Shown: positions 51,033 through 59,760 of the stretch, in pieces
Position numbering within the stretch: position 1 is the first letter of the stretch
How the letters are laid out: the number at the start of each line of letters is the position of its first letter
Origin: Deltaproteobacteria bacterium
GTDB lineage: Bacteria > Myxococcota > UBA727 > VGSZ01
Direction of reading: 5' to 3'
Length of the DNA stretch: 63,677 nt
Assembly (NCBI GenBank): GCA_020850995.1
Contig: JADZDP010000253.1
Span: 1 to 63,677, forward strand
Translations under genes and position numbers: made by a program
Notes under the pieces: generated by a model
Database searches by the model: none
The model's input: only the letters and a program-made list of their open reading frames with translations
Told to the model about the DNA's origin: nothing

Positions 51033-52202
51033 ATGACCGCACCACCGCTCGTGCCCATCGTGCGACCCGCTCTCGGCGACGAGGAGGTGGTGGCGAGCGC
51101 GCGTGTCATTCGCTCCGGGTGGATCACGCAGGGGCCCGAGGTGGCCGCGTTCGAGGCCGAGCTGGCCGCCGCCGTGGGTGCGCGCCACGCCACTGCCGTG
51201 GCCAACTGCACGGTGGCCCTGGAGCTGGCGCTGCGCGCGCTCGGCGTCGGCACGGTGCCGGGCCGCGTCGACGAGGTGATCACCGTCAGCCACAGCTTCG
51301 TCGCCACCGCCAACGCCGTGGTGGCGGCCGGCGGCGCGCCCGTGTTCGTCGACGTGTGCGAGGACGACCTGGGCATGGACCCGGCGCTGCTCGAGGCCGC
51401 CATCACGCCGAACACGCGCGCCATCCTGGCGGTGCACCAGCTCGGCATCCCCTGCCGCATCCTCGACATCGCGAGCATCGCGCGCCGGCACGGGCTGCCC
51501 GTGGTCGAAGATGCTGCCTGCGCCATCGGTAGCGAGATCGAGGCGTCGCCCGGCCAATGGCAGCGCGTGGGCCGGCCCCACGGCGACGTGGCGTGCTTCT
51601 CGTTTCACCCGCGCAAGGTGGTGACCACCGGCGATGGCGGCATGCTGAGCAGCAACGACGCGGCGCTCGACGCACGCTTTCGCCTGCTGCGCCAGCACGC
51701 CATGTCGATCTCCGACGTCAAACGCCACGCGGCCAACGAGATCGTGTTCGAGGAGTACACCGAGCCCGCCTTCAACTTCCGCATGACCGACCTGCAGGCG
51801 GCGGTGGGTCGGCCGCAGCTCGCGCGCCTGGCGGCCATCGTGGCGGAGCGGCGACGGCTCGCCGAGGTGTACCGCGCGGCGCTCGAGCTGCACCCGGTGC
51901 TGGCGCCGCCGCACGATCCGCCGCTCACGCGCTGCAACTGGCAGAGCTACCCCACGCGCCTGCGACCGGGCGCTGCACGCAGCCAGCGCGCCGTCATGCA
52001 GCGCTTCCTCGACGCCGGCATCGCCACCAAGCGCGGCGTGTCGAACGCGCACCAGGAGCCCGCCTATCGAGCGACGCACGGCCACGTGCGCCTGCCGGTG
52101 TCGGAGCGCCTGCGTGACCAGTGCGTGTTGATCCCGCTCTTCCACGGCATGCGGGACGAGGAGCAGGCGCGCGTGCTCGAGGTGCTTCGTGCGCTGGCGT
52201 GA
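51033..52202 (+). CDS. DegT/DnrJ/EryC1 sugar aminotransferase, second copy
   Basis: A 389-residue PLP enzyme only distantly related to the one at 48864. The PLP lysine is Lys195 in SFHPRKVVTTGDGG, preceded by VEDAACAIGS. The FHPRK and TTGDGGM signature is common in enzymes that aminate C3 or C4 of nucleotide sugars, including WbpE/WlbC. It lies 66 nt before a WlbB-like acetyltransferase gene, which would acetylate its product. Start ATG at 51033. Confidence 0.92.
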   Translation: MTAPPLVPIVRPALGDEEVVASARVIRSGWITQGPEVAAFEAELAAAVGARHATAVANCTVALELALRALGVGTVPGRVDEVITVSHSFVATANAVVAAGGAPVFVDVCEDDLGMDPALLEAAITPNTRAILAVHQLGIPCRILDIASIARRHGLPVVEDAACAIGSEIEASPGQWQRVGRPHGDVACFSFHPRKVVTTGDGGMLSSNDAALDARFRLLRQHAMSISDVKRHAANEIVFEEYTEPAFNFRMTDLQAAVGRPQLARLAAIVAERRRLAEVYRAALELHPVLAPPHDPPLTRCNWQSYPTRLRPGAARSQRAVMQRFLDAGIATKRGVSNAHQEPAYRATHGHVRLPVSERLRDQCVLIPLFHGMRDEEQARVLEVLRALA

Positions 52203-52268
52203 CCGGCTCGTCGTGCGCCGACGTGCCCGCGCTGCGCCGGGCCTCGTTCCCCGGAGCTCGAGCCAACC

Positions 52269-52775
52269 ATGACGCATCCCAAGCGCGACGCCGCCTATGA
52301 CCAGCGAAACTTCTGTCGCATCGCGCCCGACGTGGTGCTCGGCGAGGGCGTGCGCATCTTCTCCTTCGTGAACCTGTATGGCTGCACCATCGGCGACGAA
52401 ACGATGGTGGGCGCCTTCGTCGAGATCCAACGCGGCGCCGTCATCGGCGCACGATGCAAGATCTCGTCCCACTCGTTCATCTGCGACGGCGTCACCATCG
52501 ACGACGAGGTGTTCGTCGGCCACGGCGTGCTGTTCACCAACGACAAGCGACCGCGCGCCACCAATGCCGACGGCACGGCGCAGACCGCCAAAGACTGGAC
52601 GCTCGAGCGCACCAAGGTGGGTCGCCGCGCCAGCATCGGATCGGGCGCCGTGATCCTGTGCGGCATCACCATCGGCGCGGGGGCGCTCATCGGCGCTGGC
52701 GCGGTGGTGACGCACGACGTGGCGCCCGGCGAGGTGGTGGCCGGTGTGCCCGCGCGCGTGACGGCGCGCGGCTGA
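52269..52775 (+). CDS. hexapeptide-repeat N-acetyltransferase, WlbB/WbpD-like
   Basis: A 168-residue left-handed beta-helix protein (IAPDVVLGEGVRIF, GCTIGDETMVGAFV, GVTIDDEVFVGHGV, RASIGSGAVILCG, ending VVAGVPARV). The FTNDKRPRA loop is typical of WlbB/WbpD, which acetylate the 3-amino group of UDP-2-acetamido-3-amino sugars. With the oxidoreductase at 46099 and the aminotransferase at 51033 it completes a three-step set. Confidence 0.9.
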   Translation: MTHPKRDAAYDQRNFCRIAPDVVLGEGVRIFSFVNLYGCTIGDETMVGAFVEIQRGAVIGARCKISSHSFICDGVTIDDEVFVGHGVLFTNDKRPRATNADGTAQTAKDWTLERTKVGRRASIGSGAVILCGITIGAGALIGAGAVVTHDVAPGEVVAGVPARVTARG

Positions 52776-52783
52776 GGAGCGGC

Positions 52784-53407
52784 ATGGCGCAGATCACCAC
52801 CGGCCTGCGTCGCGTCCTCAACGATCCGCGGATCTACGTCGTCACGCAGCGCCTGCTCACCTCCGAAGCGCGGACACGTCGCTGGGTCGATGAGATCCTG
52901 CGACCCCGCGCCGGGCAGCGCGTGCTGGACATCGGCTGTGGCCCCGCGGACCTGCTGCGCTTCTTGCCCGCGGTCGTGTACGTTGGCTTCGACTCGAGCG
53001 CCGAGTACATCGCGGCCGCGCGTGCCCGCTTCGGGACGCGCGGCCGCTTCGAGCACGCGCGCGTCGACGAGGCCGCGCTCGAGGATCTCGGGCTCTTCGA
53101 CCTGGTGATCGCGCGTGGCGTGCTCCACCACCTCGACGACACCGAGGCCGAGCAGCTGTTTCGTCTGGCGCGCCGCGCGCTGCGCCCGGCAGGGCGCGTG
53201 GTCACCCTCGACGCGTGCTGGGCCGAGGGACAACACCCGCTGGCGCGCATGCTGATCGCGCGTGACCGCGGGCAGAACGTGCGCGACGCTGCTGGCTATC
53301 GCGCACTGGCGGCGCGCGTGTTCGACGACGTGCACGCCGAGGTTCGGCACGATCTGATGCGCGTGCCCTACACCCACTGCTCGCTGGAAGCGAGCGTGCC
53401 ACCGTGA
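52784..53407 (+). CDS. class I SAM-dependent methyltransferase
   Basis: A 207-residue methyltransferase. Motif I VLDIGCGPADLL is near 46-57, the acidic residue of motif II is in VYVGFDSSAEYI, and the post-I region has DLVIARGVLHHLDD. It starts at ATG 52784, 8 nt after the acetyltransferase, with GAGGAGC upstream. Context suggests a sugar or lipid-carrier substrate; ubiquinone-type substrates cannot be excluded. Confidence 0.88.
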   Translation: MAQITTGLRRVLNDPRIYVVTQRLLTSEARTRRWVDEILRPRAGQRVLDIGCGPADLLRFLPAVVYVGFDSSAEYIAAARARFGTRGRFEHARVDEAALEDLGLFDLVIARGVLHHLDDTEAEQLFRLARRALRPAGRVVTLDACWAEGQHPLARMLIARDRGQNVRDAAGYRALAARVFDDVHAEVRHDLMRVPYTHCSLEASVPP

Positions 53408-55158
53408 GCTGGACGCGCGTGTACTGGGTGGTCGCGCTCGTCGCAGCGGTGGCGCTGGCGCTGAGCTTCGGTTTGCACTACGGCATGAGCAATCAGCAGA
53501 CCTACCTCATCCACGCGCTGGTCCGCTTCGATCCGACGCTGTTTCCCAACGACTGGTACGCACGCGAGGCGGCGGACATCCACTCGATGTGGAGTCGCGT
53601 CGCGGCGCTGCTCTTGTCCATCCACGATGGGCCCGAGCACCTGGTCGCCATCGAGCTCGTGCTGACCGTCGTGGGCTGCCTGGCGATCGCGTGGTTGGTG
53701 CGCGCGGCGCTCCCCGACCCGCGCGAGGCCTTGCCCGTGCTGCTCGGGTGGTACGCACTCGCCTTCGTGTCGCGCACGATCGACGTCATGGGCAGCTTCT
53801 TGTTTGCCGGGTACCTGCAGCCCTCGTCGTTCGGCGAGGCTGGCATTTTGATCGCCGCGGCCTGCCTCGCGCACCGTCGCCACGTGACGTTCGGCGTTGC
53901 GCTCGCGCTCGGTGGTCTGCTGCACCTCAACTTCCTCGCGCTCGGCCTCGCGAGCCTCGGCCTCGCACAGCTCGCGCTGACCCCGCGCTGGCCGGCGCTC
54001 GGCTTCGGCGCATGGCTGCGCGAGCTGCTGCCCCGTCTCGCGCGCGCCTTCGCGCTGCCGCTGCTGGTGTTCTTGTGGGCGCTGCCCCAGTTCCTCGTGG
54101 CCGCCAAGACCGGGTCGGCCGAGGCCACGCGCATCGTCGTCGAGATCCGCGCGCCGCACCATTTCCAGCCCACGTGGGAAGCGTTGGCGCCCTTCCTCGC
54201 GTGGCAGGGGGCGGGCTGGCTCGCGCTCCTGGCTCGCCGCTGGTCGCGGGTGCGCGACCAGGCCGCCGACGCCATCTGGGACACGCTGCTGCCACTGCAC
54301 GCGGGCGTGGGCGGCTTCGTCGTCGTCTGCGCCGCAGTGGCGACAGCGCTGCACGTAGACCTGGTGCTGCAACTGTTCCCGTTTCGCTTCGCGCCGCTCG
54401 CGAGCGTGATCGCCGCCGTGGCCGTGCTCGGCTGTGGCGTGACGGCGGCGCTGCGGGGCGCAACGTGGCCGGCGTGGTGCGGCCTCGGGCTCGCGGGCGC
54501 GGTGCTGGCGTCGTGGGGGGTAGCGCCGGAGCAGCGCGTGTGGGTGTTCGCCCTCGGCGCGCTGGTGGCCGTGGCTGCGGCGCTGCGCGTGCTCCTCGCA
54601 CGTCGCCGCCCGCCCCAACCGGCGCAGCAGCGCGTCCCGGTGCCCGCCCTCGAGGGCGCGCTCGTCACCGCAGGGCTCGCGGCGTGCCTCACAATCGCCG
54701 CCGCGTGGACACCGCTCGGGGCGTTCGCGCCACGCATCCATGCCTTGCCGCAGCGACAGCGCGCGTTGGTCCAGTGGGTGCGCACCACCACCGAGCTCGA
54801 CGACGTGTTCTTGGTGCCACCCTCGCTCGGCACCTTCCGCATGTTCGCGCGCCGCTCCGTCGTCGTCGATTGGAAGTCGGCTGGCGCCTATGGCACCGAC
54901 ATCCTCGAGTGGTATCGGCGCATCAACCGCGTCGCGGGGCACAGGGTGCGCAAGCGCACGCATGCCGATAAGGGGTATGCGCGCATGGACCGCGCGCGCG
55001 CCGAAGAGCTGCGACGCGAATTTGGTGTGCGCTATCTCGTGCTGCAGAAGCCGCGCGCGCCCGGCGCGCCCGTCGACATCGGTGCGGTCGCTTTCGAGAA
55101 CGGCGCCTACGTGGTCTATCGGCTCGACGGGCCCGCGCCGCCGCCGGGGACGCCCTGA
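53404..55158 (+). CDS. large polytopic membrane protein of the polysaccharide locus
   Basis: A 584-residue protein with about eleven membrane helices up to residue 455, then a periplasmic domain of about 130 residues (with ALVQWVRTTTELDDVFLVPP). The helix count and a C-terminal extracytoplasmic domain resemble GT-C-type lipid-linked glycosyltransferases, and the N-terminal region could belong to DUF6798-like proteins; neither is certain. The GTG start overlaps the methyltransferase stop and its own stop overlaps the hydrolase start (TGATG). Confidence 0.75.
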   Translation: MSWTRVYWVVALVAAVALALSFGLHYGMSNQQTYLIHALVRFDPTLFPNDWYAREAADIHSMWSRVAALLLSIHDGPEHLVAIELVLTVVGCLAIAWLVRAALPDPREALPVLLGWYALAFVSRTIDVMGSFLFAGYLQPSSFGEAGILIAAACLAHRRHVTFGVALALGGLLHLNFLALGLASLGLAQLALTPRWPALGFGAWLRELLPRLARAFALPLLVFLWALPQFLVAAKTGSAEATRIVVEIRAPHHFQPTWEALAPFLAWQGAGWLALLARRWSRVRDQAADAIWDTLLPLHAGVGGFVVVCAAVATALHVDLVLQLFPFRFAPLASVIAAVAVLGCGVTAALRGATWPAWCGLGLAGAVLASWGVAPEQRVWVFALGALVAVAAALRVLLARRRPPQPAQQRVPVPALEGALVTAGLAACLTIAAAWTPLGAFAPRIHALPQRQRALVQWVRTTTELDDVFLVPPSLGTFRMFARRSVVVDWKSAGAYGTDILEWYRRINRVAGHRVRKRTHADKGYARMDRARAEELRREFGVRYLVLQKPRAPGAPVDIGAVAFENGAYVVYRLDGPAPPPGTP

Positions 55159-55910
55159 TGGACTGGCTCCTCCTGCGCGGCCTGGCGCGCGAGCAACGCC
55201 ACTTCGGCGCCTTCCCCGCGCTGTTCGCGCGCCGCGTGCCGAACGCGCGCGTGCACACCCTCGACCTGCCCGGCTTCGGCGATCAAGCGCACCGCACCTC
55301 GCCCACCAGCGTCGACGCCATCGTCGACGACCTGCGCGCGCGTGTGCCATGCGCGCGCCCGCACGGCATCTTGGCGCTCTCGCTCGGCGGCATGGTGGCG
55401 CTGCGCTGGGCCGAGCGCTACCCAGACGACGTGGCCCGCGTGGTCGTGGTCAACACCTCCAGCGCCGACCTGTCGCCGCCCTGGCAGCGCTTCTCGCTCG
55501 CCGTGGGCGCGCGCCTGCCGCGCCTGCTGGCGGCCGCGCCCCTTGGGCGCGAGCGCGCCATCCTCGGCATCACCAGCAACCGCGCGCAAGACGAGAACGA
55601 GCCCGTGGCGCGCCAGTGGGCGACCTGGTTCGACGAGGTGCGCCCGGCGCGCGCTAACGTGCTGCGTCAGCTCTGGGCTGCCAGCCGTTGCAAGAGCCCG
55701 CGCCACCTCGCGGCGCCGCTCCTGGTGCTCGCCTCGCGCGCCGACCGGCTGGTGTCGTGGCGATGCTCCGAGCGTCTGGCGTGCGCGCTGCACGCTCCCC
55801 TGCTGCTCCACGACGCAGGTGGTCACGACCTCTCCCTCGACGCACCCGATTGGATCTGCGATCAAGTAGTCCAATGGCTGCCTCGCTCTTCGCCCTCGTC
55901 TTCGCCCTGA
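55158..55910 (+). CDS. alpha/beta hydrolase
   Basis: A 250-residue alpha/beta hydrolase. The nucleophile elbow is LSLGGM (Ser about 75), a late Asp lies in SRADRLVS and the His in DAGGHDLS closes the triad. It lacks a signal peptide and so acts in the cytoplasm. Coupled by TGATG to the membrane protein gene and overlapped by 37 bp with the next gene. The substrate is unknown. Confidence 0.85.
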   Translation: MDWLLLRGLAREQRHFGAFPALFARRVPNARVHTLDLPGFGDQAHRTSPTSVDAIVDDLRARVPCARPHGILALSLGGMVALRWAERYPDDVARVVVVNTSSADLSPPWQRFSLAVGARLPRLLAAAPLGRERAILGITSNRAQDENEPVARQWATWFDEVRPARANVLRQLWAASRCKSPRHLAAPLLVLASRADRLVSWRCSERLACALHAPLLLHDAGGHDLSLDAPDWICDQVVQWLPRSSPSSSP

Positions 55911-56446
55911 CCGCGGCCGACCCCCTCGTGGTCAACGATGCCGAGCGCGCACGACTCGAGCGCGGTGAGGTGCTGGTGGCGGGCGCCGCCGACGTCAACG
56001 GCGTGCCCATCGCCGTCGCGCGCGCCGTCATCGACGCGCCGCCCGAGAAGGTGTGGCCCTTGGTGTGGGACTGCTCGCGCTTCGCCGGCACCATGCCCTT
56101 GATCGCCAAGAGCGAGCTCGTCGAGCACACCGGCAACACCACCATCTGTCGCGTGGTCACCGATCTGCCCTTCCCGCTGCCCGATCTCACCAACGTCTCG
56201 CGTGCCGTGCTCGAGGTGGAGCCCGGCGTGCGCTGGCGACGGAGCTGGAAGATGATCGAGGGCGACTACAGCGTGAATCAGGGCAGCTTCACGCTCTTGC
56301 CGTGGGGCGCGGGCAAGACCTTTGCCGTGTACCAGATCTCCGCTCGCCCCAAGGTGCCGGTGCCCGATGTGCTGTTGGCCAAAGGACAGAGCGATCGGCT
56401 GCCGGATCTGATGGTAGCCCTGCGCAAGCACGCCGCCGCGCGCTGA
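55874..56446 (+). CDS. secreted START/SRPBCC-type protein
   Basis: A 190-residue protein with a short signal-like N-terminus (MAASLFALVFALTAADP). The mature domain is SRPBCC-like (ARAVIDAPPEKVWPLVWDC for the first strand and helix, closing with a C-terminal helix LPDLMVALRKH), a fold that binds lipids or other hydrophobic ligands. It overlaps the hydrolase gene by 37 bp, so translation is probably linked. It may be a periplasmic lipid carrier, by inference. Confidence 0.8.
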   Translation: MAASLFALVFALTAADPLVVNDAERARLERGEVLVAGAADVNGVPIAVARAVIDAPPEKVWPLVWDCSRFAGTMPLIAKSELVEHTGNTTICRVVTDLPFPLPDLTNVSRAVLEVEPGVRWRRSWKMIEGDYSVNQGSFTLLPWGAGKTFAVYQISARPKVPVPDVLLAKGQSDRLPDLMVALRKHAAAR

Positions 56447-56465
56447 GCGTCGTCGACGACGACGC

Positions 56466-56867
56466 CTACCCGCGCACGCGCTGCCGGCGCCGCGCCTCGC
56501 TCACGCTTCCCCACGGGTCCGTCTCGCGGTGCGCCTTGACGTCGCCGCGGGAGCGACGCGCGGCGTCCATCAGCTCGCGGCGCACGGCGCGGAAGGCATC
56601 GCGCACGGCGATGTAGACGTCGGCGTGGGCGGCGCGCTCGGCGGGGTTGCGCCCCGCCACCAGCTCGGCGCCCGGCAGCACCAGATCGATGCGCACGCGA
56701 TAGGGCGCGCCCTTGCGTTTGTGGCGGTGCGGCGCCTCCACCGCGACGTGGCAGCTCTGCAGTCGCGGATGGTAGCGGTCGAGTAGCGCCGCGCGCCGCA
56801 CGACCTCGGCGAGGACGGCGGGGCTTGCATCCAGGTTGCGGAAGGTGACCTGCACGGGCAGCAGCAT
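56466..56867 (-). CDS. ribosome hibernation factor, HPF/RaiA family
   Basis: A 133-residue protein of the S30EA type: the first strand VQVTFRNLDAS, a central strand VRIDLVLPGAELVAG, the DVYIAVRDAFRAVRREL helix, and a basic tail. The short form stabilises inactive ribosomes in stationary phase. It is convergent with the SRPBCC gene (stops 19 nt apart) and followed upstream by the YHS gene 16 nt away, likely one transcript. Confidence 0.85.
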   Translation of the reverse strand: MLLPVQVTFRNLDASPAVLAEVVRRAALLDRYHPRLQSCHVAVEAPHRHKRKGAPYRVRIDLVLPGAELVAGRNPAERAAHADVYIAVRDAFRAVRRELMDAARRSRGDVKAHRETDPWGSVSEARRRQRVRG

Positions 56868-56883
56868 GGTGCTCCTCTCCTGC

Positions 56884-57099
56884 TCACACGATCTCGACCC
56901 CCGAGACCAGGTAGCGCAGCGGGTCGAGCAAGAAGCGCGTCTTGCATCGATCGCTGCAGAAGTAGTGGCGCACGCCGTCGCGGGTATGCGCCGGCGCCAC
57001 CTCGGGCCGTGCGATCTCCTCGCCGCACACCGGATCGTAGATGGCCTCGATGGGCGCGCTGCTGGTCCTGGTGGGCTCGAGCGATGGCTTGCGAGGCAT
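56884..57099 (-). CDS. YHS domain protein
   Basis: A 71-residue protein with a YHS domain: DPVCGEE with a metal-type Cys, then RHYFCSDRCKTRFLLDPLRYL. YHS domains bind metals or heavy-metal complexes. The ATG at 57099 starts just before the domain; the frame stays open further upstream, but codon use there is not coding-like. Confidence 0.85.
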   Translation of the reverse strand: MPRKPSLEPTRTSSAPIEAIYDPVCGEEIARPEVAPAHTRDGVRHYFCSDRCKTRFLLDPLRYLVSGVEIV

Positions 57100-57611
57100 G
57101 CGATCCCCTCGTGCGCCGACTAGCCAGTTCCGTGCCGCCCGCGCCCCGAGGCTCGCAGGTCGGCGGGCCGCGGATCGCTCGGCCTCGGAGGCGATCGCGC
57201 GCGCGTGGGAACGCACCGTCGACGAGCAGATACGCACGCACGACCGGGCGCAGGAACGGCACTGCTGCATGCGCACGAGGCTGGCGTCATGTGCAGCGCG
57301 AACGACGTGTTCGCGATCGCGCAGCGCCGGTCCCCGCAGGCAGGGCCACCTCGTCTCATCGGCGTGCGCCGCATCCACAGCGTGGAGGTCGATCGCGCCG
57401 ACCTGCCCCGCGACCCATTCCCGCCCCACAAGGCGCAGGCGCGCGATGCCGCCGCACGGCATCACGTCCGACGCGCTGCGTGCGACACCAGGACGAGCAG
57501 CGCACTCTCGAGGAGCAGAAGATCCACACCAGATCAGGAGCGCAGATCATGGGACCTAGCGAGCGTTGCACGAGGAGACTCGAGCCATCGGGTGTGGCGC
57601 CCAAGAGGTGC
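57100..57611. other. 512-nt region without a clear gene
   Basis: Open frames exist on both strands but third-position G/C is lower than in real genes here, and no motifs are seen. A plus-strand stretch (about 57300-57460) has a moderate coding look and may be the remains of a gene. Confidence 0.4.
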
Positions 57612-58480
57612 GTTGGCCGCTGGGTGACGCTCACGCACTGGGCCAACTGCGCCGTCGACGTGTTCTGCGTACAGCCGCGCCACGTGCCGCCGTCGTCGAT
57701 GAGCGGCAGGTCGTTGATGAAGGTGTCGGTGAAGTTGACCCGCGCGCAAGCTCAGTCGCAGCGCGGCTCGCCCGGGCACGTTCGTGCGAGGAAGCTCTGC
57801 CTGACCGCCGTGCCCTCGAACAGCGCGTCGATCTCCACCACCCAGCCGCCCTCGTGCATGCCGCTGATGTGCGTGGAGCCGGTGCCAGTGACGCATTCCT
57901 TCGCGGTTTGGCAACGCATGAGCACCCCGGCGCTCTTCTTCGCCGGATCGAGCGTGAAACGATCGCCGGCCTTCACCGCGCTCCAGATCGTGGCGGTGAC
58001 AACGGGAAACGCGGAGTTGTCACAGCGTGCCTCCTGGCCCTCGGTGAAGGCGAAGGTCCAGGCCGGGCCGTCCGCCGGCGAGCACTCCCGCTGGGCCACG
58101 CCGCTGGGGCCGCGATCGTCGACGCACAGGTTCAGTCGACAGGCGGGGTTCGCTTGCACGGCCTCGCATGCGCGCTTCGCCATGGGGCAGATCTCAAGCA
58201 CCGTCTTCTGGAGCGCCAGCAGCTTCTGGTCGCCATCGGCGCTGTAGCGCGCCGCGGCCACGATGGGCGGGGCGCAAGCATCGGCGCGCAGGTAGAGCGC
58301 GCGGCACTCGCTGTCGATCTTGCAGTCGCGCGGCGCCAGCGCGAGGTGCGCGTCGAGCGCGGCGCGCGCATCGTCGCAGCTCGCTCGCGCGGGCTCCGCA
58401 GGCGGCGCGGGAGCGGCGCCCTTCGGGCACGCGCCGAGCGCCCCACTCACTGCGAGCAACAGGAGAAGCCGGTCGGCCAC
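57612..58480 (-). CDS. lipoprotein with in-frame TGA; coding signal continues
   Basis: A predicted lipoprotein (lipobox GALGAC near Cys18) of 242 residues ending in a TGA at 57752-57754. Cys-rich motifs occur throughout (IDSECRALYL, CRLNLCVDD, CPGEPRCD) and no family is recognised. In the same frame after the TGA the next 45 codons (to about 57612) keep over 90 percent G/C in third positions and encode sensible protein such as VNFTDTFINDLPLIDDGG and TWRGC. The TGA may be a recent nonsense mutation, a sequencing error or read through; a natural shorter protein is also possible. Confidence 0.65.
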
Positions 58481-58527
58481 ACCGCGACGCTAGCAGATGC
58501 CCCGCCCGCGGGCGTCCTGCGGCGACG

Positions 58528-59694
58528 TCAACGAATCCACAGGTCCGCGGAGATGATCGCCAGGTCCTCGTCCCCGGGTCCCTGGCTCATCATGACGTGC
58601 AGCTGGAGATCTTCGATCGTGGCGGCCCCAACGGAGGCCTGGAAGTCCGGCGCCGACTCGATCGAGCCCTGGCATGACACCTCGTCGACATCGAGACCGT
58701 CGAACAGCACGTCGCTGTTGTCGTAAAAGCGCCCGGTGCCGTCGACCGACAGACGCGGCTCCTCGCACACATACGCGGAAGCGACGAACGATGGCGCCTG
58801 CGGTCCCCCAGAGCACGGACACTCCGAACCCAAGAGACCTGGACCGAACGCGTCGCCGAGCCCTTGCACGAACGCGAAGACGTGGCGACGCGGCGCGCCT
58901 ATGGTGAGCGCTATGCCGTCGACGTAGCGCGCGTCGGCGCTGGCGGCGGTATCGCGCCACGCGTCCGCGCCGCCGGAGCCGAGCGCGCGCACCTCGCCAC
59001 GCACCTCGGTGAAGGCGTGGGGCGGCGCTATCGTCATCGTCGCGGTGCTGAGCACGCCGCGGCCACAGCCGCGGGGGGCGGCAACGAGGGTGCCCGGACA
59101 CGGGTCGCCCTCGACGAAGCGCAAGAGGCGGGACCACCCGCCGTCCGCCGTCGTCATGTCGCACTCGACCGATGTGAGCCCACCGTCCAGCAACAAGTCG
59201 TAGACGCCGTTCGGCGTTCCAGGGTTCGCGGCGAGGAGCTCGGCACAGCTCCCGAAAGGACCGGGATCTCCCTCTCCCTCCCCCTCTCCTTCCCCGTCCC
59301 CTTCTCCTTCCCCTTCTCCTTCCCCTTCTCCTTCCCCTTCCCCTTCCCCTTCCCCTTCACCTTCACCTTCACCTTCACCTTCACCTTCTCCTTCACCTTC
59401 ACCTTCACCTTCTCCTTCTCCTTCACCTTCACCTTCACCTTCTCCTTCTCCTTCTCCTTCTCCTTCTCCTTCTCCTTCTCCTTCTCCTTATCCTTCTCCT
59501 TCTCCTTCTCCTTCTCCTTCTCCTTCTCCTTCTCCCTCGGCACCGGCCTCCTCGGGCGGCGCACATACGCCAACGGTGCACACGTCGCCGGTGGGACAGT
59601 CGATGTCAGCGCAGCAAGCGAGCGCTGGCACGGCGCACTCGCAGCCGGGGAGCAGCAGGACGCTGAGCAAGAGCGGGAGCGCGGGGGAGCGCAC
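58528..59694 (-). pseudogene. Gly-Glu-linker lipoprotein with fibrinogen-like domain, interrupted by TAA
   Basis: The gene reads from GTG 59694: lipobox LLPGC, a Cys-rich module with DCPTGDVC, a linker of about 90 residues of GE, and a C-terminal domain starting SCAELLAANPGTPNGVYDL and ECDMTTADGGW, which resembles fibrinogen-C-terminal-like domains. One codon in the linker is TAA (59488-59490) where GAA is expected; frame is kept on both sides. Without it the protein would be 388 residues. The N-terminal module matches the lipoprotein at 12464. It may be a real nonsense mutation or a sequencing error in low-complexity DNA. Confidence 0.85.
59265..59540. repeat. long hexanucleotide repeat encoding Gly-Glu
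   Basis: About 45 units of TCCTTC, CCCTTC and ACCTTC variants on the plus strand encode GE on the minus strand. Frame is preserved across the array; a single TTA triplet at 59488 produces a stop. Confidence 0.9.
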
Positions 59695-59760
59695 GGCACA
59701 AGCGTACGCAATCGGCGCGTCAGGCCGCACAGGTGACCCATTTGCAGGCACTCATGTGCA

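Noticed and set aside
57205..57627. Possible plus-strand gene between the YHS gene and the lipoprotein
   Set aside because: Third-position G/C is well below that of neighbouring genes, there are no motifs, and the frame runs into the opposite-strand coding signal.
59154..59741. A Lys-Glu repeat protein on the minus strand
   Set aside because: It is the neighbouring frame of the Gly-Glu array. The GE frame has a lipobox before it and a Cys-rich domain after it.
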